Position numbers and translations under genes: made by a program. The notes under the pieces were generated by a model, which was not told the DNA's origin, did no database searches, and saw nothing but the letters and a program-made list of their open reading frames with translations. 64,000 bases of DNA from Leptodontidium sp. MPI-SDFR-AT-0119 (Eukaryota > Ascomycota > Leotiomycetes > Helotiales > Leptodontidiaceae), in contig JAHLEZ010000002.1 in assembly GCA_020726505.1 (NCBI GenBank), forward strand, positions 4,030,001 through 4,094,000, in the 5' to 3' direction. Shown piece after piece: positions 57,148 to 64,000 of the stretch (its first letter is position 1; every line of letters begins with the position of its first letter).

Positions 57148-58013
57148 GTTTCCCACACTGAATTTAGCTAGTGAGGTTTACTTCGAAGTACTAGCTCTAC
57201 TGTCATGTAGTAGGTAAGCTTTGTCACCGCTCTCGGATAGGTCCATTCAGCGCAACAGCAGTAGTTCATCCTCTCAATCCTGGCCTTTCTGGGAAATGCC
57301 GGTCGCACTACTGTAGCGGGATCGGCGGGTCTCCCGCATAATGGTAAATCCCCACATCGAAGATTGGTGAAGAGGCATGAGAGATGGGGACCGTTTGGGG
57401 CTGCCACTTTTGTTTTCATGACGAGGCTGACCCGCTAACTGTGGCATATTTCAAAAATTCAGAGGCTATAGGTAGATAGACTACTTCGAGTATTACAAGT
57501 AGTTTCTCTCGAAGCCCCTTTCGGAAGGACCCTAGGCAAGAAGAAAGAAAGCAGAGTTTGGAAAAGCGGGACGAGATGGATGCGGAGCCGAATCCGATGT
57601 GACGAGAAGCAAGACAAAGAGTCAATACAAAAACGATCTTCTTCTAATTTGGCTAATCGCGACCGTGCGGCTTCTGGTGTTTTAGGATCCTGTTTGTGAA
57701 GCGGGAAAATCAGCCCCTCGATCCCTCGGATGCTGGCTTCGGCGGATCATCGATTCTCGCCGCATTTTCGATCATCATGAGGGAGATGCAGTTGCTTCTA
57801 TTTGCGTAAAGGTGGCTTCACGAGGGAAATGCCATTTGCGGCGGGGGTACTCGTAGCTTAACAAGGCTCGCGGGGAGGCATCCGTGATGGCAATAAGTGT
57901 TTACTTCGCACAGGCCTCTTTTTCTCCCATATTCTAGTCCGTGTGTGCTCTTGGAAGACTCTATGTGACAAGAGGCTTAGTTCATGATTTAGAGATACTT
58001 GGCAATGCCGCTT
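57148..58013. other. Spacer inside the transposon-relic zone
   Basis: About 0.87 kb with no supported gene. A minus-strand open frame at 57168-57419 has no recognisable domain. Origin unclear. Confidence 0.35.
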
Positions 58014-58440
58014 TTATTGAGTTTCTGGGTATTTTGTATGTCCTTCTATGTCCTTCTTTGTATGTCCTCCTTCTGCCTCAATCACTGCTTTACATCTATT
58101 TAGCATTTCCCTGATTAATTCTTTAATCCTCTCGTGCGTAACTGCTTCCCAGGCTTCTTGCACTACTACTCTAAGGCGCTTATAAGAGTTGTGAACCTCA
58201 GGTAGTGCATTTGAATCCAATCTTTCATCTCATCCCAAATCGTCTCAATTGGATTCAAATCAGGGCTATTTAGAAGCCAATACATAAATTCTATTCCAAT
58301 TACTTTAAAGACAGATCTCACAAACGCAGAGGAATGACCTTTTGCGTTATCCTGTTGAAATATAAGCTCAGGATACTCTTGTAAAATTTCTTGAATTCGA
58401 CCTTGATTCTCTCGGGTGAAGTTATACTCTGCACCGAAAC
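58014..58440 (-). pseudogene. Decayed Tc1/mariner transposase, C-terminal half
   Basis: The minus strand encodes two overlapping pieces of a DDE transposase. The first (about 58440-58200) contains the second catalytic Asp context FQQDNAKGHSS and the third-acid block WLLNSPDLNPIETIWDEMK, the hallmark of the Tc1/mariner superfamily. The second (58220-58014) continues with LPEVHNSYKRLRVVVQEAWE, ending with the family-typical RCKAVIEAEGGHTK and a short duplicated GHTK unit before a TAA stop. The two are in different frames, so a one-base shift near 58205 breaks the gene. The N-terminal helix-turn-helix half and both inverted terminal repeats were not found. The region is A/T-rich, consistent with ageing or RIP. 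Confidence 0.85.
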
Positions 58441-58720
58441 ATCATGAAAAACCTACCCAATCACACCAAGGAACCTTTTATTCTCATCCTCAATCTAGAA
58501 AAGTAGGCAGTTACGGCAGCATCTTGACACACAGGTCTACCAGAGAACAAAGAAGTCGGCAGATACATATGCAGAAAAGCTGCTCTTCAGAGGTTGACAG
58601 AAACTGTTCCGCTAGCTGATGTGCTCTAAAATTCGCAAGGCCGGATATCTCGAGGCGTGTATGCACCATAGTGAAAGTAAACACAGCGCAGAGAATAGCT
58701 AATACATCAACAGCCAGATT

Positions 58721-59041
58721 TCAGTTTCTGTTCAGGGCATCTACTTCGTTCTCTACCAGTAATATTACTTCATCTTCATCGCGGCTCAATCTACTCGAAT
58801 CCGAGTCAACCGAATCATACCTTGGACTAGTGGACGAAAGTCTTACAAGCTTAACATGTCGTGTTTCCAGTTTGCCACTTTCGCAATATTCGAGGTAAAT
58901 TGCAGCTTTGCACTGGAAACCTTTAATTTCTCCATCAATACGCTCAGTAACATCCTTATAACCCAAGTACGAGACGATAAAGGGATGATCAAACCGCGGT
59001 GGGAGTCGGTGCTCACGTAAGAGACTCTTCTGGACAGACAT
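58721..59041 (-). pseudogene. Protein-kinase-like fragment
   Basis: A 106-codon minus-strand open frame contains REHRLPPRFDHPFIVSYLGY and AAIYLEYCESGKLE, which resemble the helix C to beta-4 region and hinge of Ser/Thr kinases (typically F-x-HPxIV and YxEYCxxGxL). The glycine-rich loop, VAxK lysine, HRD and DFG are absent, and a TGA follows although the same frame reads on with protein-like sequence. An acceptor-like TTCAG lies upstream near 59060, so this could be one exon of a gene, but no partner exon was found. It is best treated as a relic. A live small gene is possible but less likely. Confidence 0.5.
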
Positions 59042-59161
59042 CGCGAATCGCGGATCTTCTGAATGAGGAAATTTTTTTTAGTTCTTATAGAAAAAATCAT
59101 CTACTAGAGGTTAGTGAGTGACTTCCGAAGGGGAAAAAAAGATAAGGAAAAAAAAAGGGCT

Positions 59162-59194
<33 letters not shown>
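59162..59194. repeat. 33-G homopolymer tract
   Basis: Thirty-three consecutive G, then C and six more G. It can form a G-quadruplex and is a likely site of length error in the assembly. It separates the kinase-like and ankyrin relics. Confidence 0.85.
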
Positions 59195-59363
59195 CGGGGG
59201 GCGTACCTCTGGCCCTTTGCAGACTTTGGATTTCTTTAAAACTGTGCATTTTGCTTGGGTTCCTTAGCTGATTCTTAGAGTGCGCAGTTGATCTTTAAGA
59301 TATGCGCTCCAATCGAGGCTTTGCTTTTTTCGTCACGCGGGCTGCGTTGCCGTTTGCTTCTGT

Positions 59364-60063
59364 TTATCTTGCAGAATTCAAGTCTGCACCTGTATCGAAC
59401 AAAAGATCACGCACCTCATCCTGTTCATACAAAATAGAAAAGTGCAATGAGGTGGTTTCCTTGTTATCGTTGACCGCATCAATGTTCGCGCCCACCGCTA
59501 TGAGCAGTTTTACCATCTCAGTATGGCCATTCCACGCTGCTAAATTCATTGAAATACAATGGCTAACTTAGTATCTGGTATGTTGACGTCGAGTTTTGTA
59601 TTTGTGAGTGGGTATCATTAGTTACCCATCGTCGTTACAGAAGTTTTCTGCGCTCTCTTGAGGCGGAAGAAAACCGAAGATCTGTGCTTGACCACACAGC
59701 TGGCAGCCTCACGGAAATACCGATCTCACTTGATAGTCCAGCCGGACGAGATCTTCTGGTTGTGAGTAGAGAAGTAGGAGTCGTATGTAGTCGAGGTCCC
59801 CGAGGGTTACACCTTCGACCAGGGCACACCTTTGTTTGGGCGGAATCTTTCGCCATGGTCGAGGCGCCCCTCGACGTAAAAGCGCCTTGGCCGTGGTGTA
59901 GTGTTTTTGGGAAATGGCAATGTGAAGTGGAAGGGATCCTCGAGAGTTTGTTTGGCATGCTTCGGCGCCATTGTCGAGCCATTTCAACTAACCCAGGACT
60001 GGACGCATAGTATGAAGCCTGCCAAGGCTCCGGTTGGTACGATGTTTCCTCTTCTACAATCAC
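59364..60063 (-). pseudogene. Ankyrin-repeat gene relic
   Basis: Minus-strand fragments match the ankyrin consensus. NLAAWNGHTEMVKLLIAVGANID and a degenerate following repeat lie at 59549-59364. WLDNGAEACQTNSRGSLPLHIAIS and TAKALLRRGA lie at 59987-59709. Upstream, YYASSPGLVE in a second frame supplies the preceding half-repeat, so a frameshift near 59985 splits one repeat. Stops separate the 59.7 and 59.5 kb fragments. Ankyrin arrays in fungi are often parts of NLR-like or HET-associated proteins, but no NACHT or effector domain is present here. Together with the kinase-like fragment it may be one decayed gene running leftward. Limits are approximate. Confidence 0.65.
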
Positions 60064-60722
60064 AATGCCGCAAATTAAGATTTACAATCAAGCGAGGGAA
60101 TGAGAGCAATAAACACCATCCATTAAAGCCTAAGTAAGGTATATGCATTTTTTTCAATTGATCAATCGATCGCTCGCTCTCTCCACTCCCCCTAGCAGCA
60201 TCGGAAACTCCCTCCTCCCCTCCTGATTTTTGTGATCGATCAAGCAAAGAAGAAGAAATCGTCATAGGTCATCGTATCGTCGTCAAAGTATCCCTTGCAT
60301 TCGTTCCTCCCCCTCCCCTGCCTCAGTACTCCCATCCCTTCCCCTATCAATACCTCGCTCCAGCTCGAGCTCCGACTCGCTATCCTGACAGTCCGTCCCA
60401 AACGGATATATCAGTTCATTGCATTTCTATATGCCTGAAATAGACAGTTGAAAAAAAAAAGCAAAAAGCAAAAAAGGGAAGAGCCCATGCATGCCGTATG
60501 TGCAAACAAATCCAGCCCACCCAGCCACCCAGAGGACGGCGAGAGAGATGCTATCCAGTAACACTCATCCATAAATGGGAAGGGAGAGATAGGTTGAGCG
60601 GAAAAGTGTTGTCCGTTTATCGTGAGATATTATGTCGAATTCTATTTTTCTTCTCTCCTCAGAAGGTTTCGGACTCGCCGCTTTGATTACTCGCTATCGT
60701 GCCAAATGTATCTATAAGAGTG
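60064..60722. other. Spacer: 3' flank of the right-edge gene
   Basis: About 0.66 kb, A/T-rich with GATC-type repeats near 60160 and an A-rich run near 60450. It probably includes the 3' UTR of the minus-strand gene that ends at 60723. No gene seen. Confidence 0.45.
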
Positions 60723-63700
60723 TCAATTGTTGTGGTGGTTTGGAGAAGGGGAAGAGAGCGTACCTCTATTTTTGTTTCGACGGATTACTGTTTCGTCTCG
60801 ATTTAGTTCGCCTCCACTCCTCGACGCTGAACTCATGCTTCTAGGACCCGTTGGCTTTCTGGCCGGAACGCCGTTTGGCATTGATCTTGTGGCGGATCTG
60901 GGTGAGCTTGCTGGGTCGTAATCCATTGGTAGATGTTCAGTGCTGAGTGGGCTTGGCTTTTGAAGCTTGCCTGTGCGAATCTTCGGTGGTCTTTCTGGAG
61001 CAAGCGGCTCCTTGGGCGGACGCTGGGGGGGCTGATTCGATGCAGAGCCATTGGAATATCCACCATCGGAAACCGGGGACATGTTGCCAGTGTTGTTTGT
61101 GCCATTGCTGTATCGATTTGTTTGCTGTGGTGGCAAACGATTAAGACTTGTCTGAGAGCCCCAGTCGAGAGATCTGGGCGACATGGGCGAATCGAAGTTA
61201 TGGGCTTGCGACTCCAGAGCTGTCTGGTAACGATGAGTTGGCCCAACCCGGGGTTGAGGATGCTGTAAGTTAAGCGAGTTGCGATGAGCTTTGTATTTGG
61301 GATCTTCAGGCGGCAACAGTGAAGGTGGAGGCTCGATTTCATCATAAGCAAGCTGATCTTGCGAGAAACCGGAATGAAGCTTGTCGTCGCCATAAGGATC
61401 ATTGTCTGCATAATTGCCCAAGTCAGATCCAGACCTCGAAATTGGCTCTTGGTACTGCTCTTCTCCCTTGCGCCCGCTACTCCTTCCACTACTTCTGAAT
61501 CCACGAAGCACAGTAGAAGCAGTTGTCTCAGACCAACGAGACACTTTGGGAATCCAACCAGAAGAGCTACTTGACTTGTGCTTTTTGCTCTTGTCTGTTC
61601 TGGGAGTGTTCTCGTTGCTGAGGGAAGCTGGAGCGACATGTTGTTGCGGTGGTGTGCCCAGTGGTGCTGATCCACCACGAGCGACCTCCCGAGTGGGAGT
61701 GAGGAGTTGTTCGTTATTCTCGAATTGATTATCCAGGATAGCCTGCTCGTGGCGATCCAGTTCTTCTTCATCGCCTTCCGGTACAGTACTGATGCGGTGA
61801 TCAGAGAACTTTCGATTGTCGAAAACTCTCGTCGCGCTTGTTCCACGCGAGTGAGGAAGTGACAGATGGCCGGACTGGCTGGCATGGCTTGCAGTTGATG
61901 TGCCTGCATTTCCTTCGGGTTCATATCCACGATCGTCGTAGTTGCCTTCTTGTCCAAGATCATCGTATGACTCTCCGGGGTGGCTGTCAATCTTCAGGCC
62001 TTGGGCGACTTTAAGTCCTTCCACTTCGCCCAGTAGCTGTACCAACATCTCTTCGATTTTGCCGAGGTCGTTGGAACTCTTCATGCTCAAGCCCTTGAGT
62101 GCCCGTCTGAACACATTTCTCTTCTTGTTGGGGATATCATCGAACATCTCATCTTGTGAGCCCTGTCGGATGGATCGTGGACCACTTTGTGGCTGAGGTC
62201 TTGGACCATTGATGGCCTTCTGGACGGACTTGTCGGTGTTACTTTGGACTTCAGTGATGATGACATCTTCTGTATCAGCAAGCAGACGCTTCATGTCCTC
62301 GAATGAGTTTCGCATTTCAGCTGCAGCTCGGACAAGCGTTACGAGAATCTCAGTATCCCGGGCGCTTCTTTGGGCATCACGAACAGTAAGCTATTAATAA
62401 TTAGTAGTTTCCCACCAAATGATGTCGAAGTTACTCACATGATCCATTAGAGCAACAATATCCCGCGATTGAATCCGATCAATACCATTTCCCGTAGCAC
62501 TGTCGTAGATTGGCGATCCCATCCCATGCGACATGCCACTGAGGTGCCGAGCATGCTTTGGAGTGTAGAAAGGATCTTCGTGCGCCATAGCGTCAGCTCC
62601 ACCCTCTGCATCCTGGTCGAGGAAGCCAACTCCTTTAATTCTTGGCTCTGGTGTAGCTGCACCCGGAGAACGAGCATTGGGAGCGGATGAGATGTAGCCC
62701 TCGTCTTTGGGAGAAGCAACTCTGGCAGATTGATAGTCCAACTTGGTAGGTGCGAAGTTGTTGCCGAGGCCCTGGAATCCAGCTTGTCCTAGAAGATCTC
62801 GATCAAGATCACCACCAATAGCTGCGATGGGGCTCGTTCCTTCATATGGGTTTGTAATGACAGTATCGCGTTTCCTCTCTCCAGACGTTCGCTGCCACTC
62901 CTCCTCGTGATCTCCACTGAGCTCCCGATTGTGGTGTGCAATTGCAGCAGCACCCCCAGCACCCACGGCAGCGCCGATAAGAGCTGCTTCAGCAGCTTTG
63001 AGGTTTGAATCGGATCGACGACCATGGCTCGAAGCGGCGTCCAAGTTTGCTTGAGGGGGGGTTTCTTTTCCAGGCCAATGATCTCTGCTTGTTTGCTGAG
63101 TTCTGCCAATAGGTCCCTGGATGATGGAAGGATTTGTATCTACTTCCGATTCTCCATCGCCATATCCAATCTCTGGCATAGGATCATGTATGTCGGGAAG
63201 TCCACTGGCACCCAATTTGAGTTGCTCGTGGCTAGCAACCTCGCTTAGAGGCGCATCGATGCTGTGTCGGGGAGATGGAATCTGTCCTTGGCCCTCCATG
63301 GCTCTATCCTTGAAGGACAAGTGCAATGGCGCTCCTGTGTGCTCCATTCTATCTTCATACTTGATTTGGTCAGCATCAGCATTCTTCTTGCTCCGGCTGG
63401 CAAAGACTGCAGCTGCCACACCAGCAGCAATAGCTTGCTCCGCCTTGTGACCCTTGTATTTTGGCATTGCAATCTTTCGGCCCTGCTCATCAACATCATA
63501 CTCTTCAGCGTATCCTGATGGGCTGTTTCGTTGACTCGGAGTCCCGCGATCAGACTCATCATATTGAAGATCTCTGGAAACACTGTGTTTTGTTGGACTG
63601 TTCCCACGGCTCGTGAAGTGTCTCTCTGAGCCATCTTCAAAAGAGGCGTAGGAGCCTCTGCGATTATACTGGCCATCGTTGCCAGAAAACCCGGAGTCTC

Positions 63701-64000
63701 TAGTGAGTTCTGATTCATTCACCAACGAAGCAACTGCAGACTCGACAGCGATCGGGGTGTGAACGTAATCTGGGATTGCCCCTAGGCCACGGACATTTTG
63801 GCCTGTGGTAACACGATTCAAATGAGGGCGGTCCACACTATCGTCGGTGTAGTTGGACATGTGCTTGAAATCTGCCCCAGAACTGCGATAGCTTCCTGGC
63901 GAGCCAAGATCGCGGTTTCGGTCGTTCTCGCGGTGTTGCTCCTCCCAGTACTCACCATCTTGCGTCAGCTCAGAATCAGTCAGACCTCCTTGTCGCACTT
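60723..64000 (-). CDS. Large Ser-rich fungal protein, 5' end beyond the window; possibly leashin/involucrin-repeat type
   Basis: Two visible exons on the minus strand, from the window edge to 62439 and 62390-60723, joined by a 48-bp intron with GTGAGT donor. About 1,075 residues are seen; the frame is open at the right edge, so the start is missing. Most of the protein is polar and probably disordered. Two parts look structured: an Ala/Gly hydrophobic patch (AIAAGVAAAVFASRSKK, later AALIGAAVGAGGAAAIAHH), and a helical block across the exon junction (IQSRDIVALMDHLTVRDAQR, ILVTLVRAAAEMRNSFEDMK, KRNVFRRALKGL). That block looks conserved. The C-terminus is Pro/Ser-rich with PPQRPPKEPLAPERPPK, an SH3-ligand-like stretch. 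The resemblance to C-terminal parts of Woronin-body tethering (leashin, involucrin-repeat) proteins is from memory and uncertain. Confidence 0.75.

Noticed and set aside
60833..61990. 385-codon minus-strand open frame
   Set aside because: A shadow in another frame of the right-edge gene exon, which has splice support and continues across the intron.

Overview
The window looks like nuclear DNA of a filamentous ascomycete, probably Leotiomycetes/Helotiales-like (inference). Introns are short (48-115 bp) with GTAAGT-like donors and CTNAC-like branch sites. The gene set is fungal: an Rgs2/RgsA-type RGS protein, Cia1, a hydrophilic-tailed aquaporin, an Mx-like dynamin, a TCP11/Sok1 protein, Arp1, Par32, Zrc1, a fungal rhodopsin-like membrane protein and a broken HET gene. 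No rRNA, tRNA, CRISPR array or prokaryotic feature was seen.

Layout. A 5'-partial reading frame leaves the left edge (1-511, minus). About 11 kb without a convincing gene follows; its last 3 kb is pyrimidine-rich and leads into the RGS gene (11895-13070). A second open frame (13137-14117) follows in the same frame, separated only by one TGA and 22 sense codons. CIA1 (minus) and an orphan gene with a 57-bp tandem repeat (plus) are divergent around 17.6-18.1 kb. From 21.9 to 29.2 kb there is a compact block: aquaporin, a steroid 5-alpha-reductase-family protein, a POF1-like nicotinamide nucleotide adenylyltransferase and an Mx-like dynamin. A secreted Ser/Thr/Pro-rich wall-type protein (34.1-35.7 kb, five exons), TCP11/Sok1 (37.7-40.7 kb), Arp1 (41.7-43.2 kb) and Par32 (45.6-46.0 kb) are separated by 1-5 kb spacers.

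From about 46 to 60.7 kb the sequence turns into an accessory zone. It holds a HET-domain pseudogene (49.5-50.5 kb), then two intact spliced genes (Zrc1-type zinc transporter and a rhodopsin-like membrane protein), then a cluster of transposon traces. These are an inverted repeat with transition mismatches, a TA-flanked MITE, a solo LTR with a perfect 5-bp target duplication, and a decayed Tc1/mariner transposase. Kinase-like and ankyrin relics lie beside a 33-G tract. The right edge is occupied by a large minus-strand Ser-rich gene whose 5' end lies beyond the window.

Most genes are unrelated housekeeping or regulatory functions, not a cluster. The most useful leads are the TGA between two same-frame ORFs, the structurally complete MITE and solo LTR, and the HET/kinase/ankyrin graveyard. 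I did not find a clear new multi-gene system. Exon boundaries were derived by hand from splice signals and reading-frame continuity.
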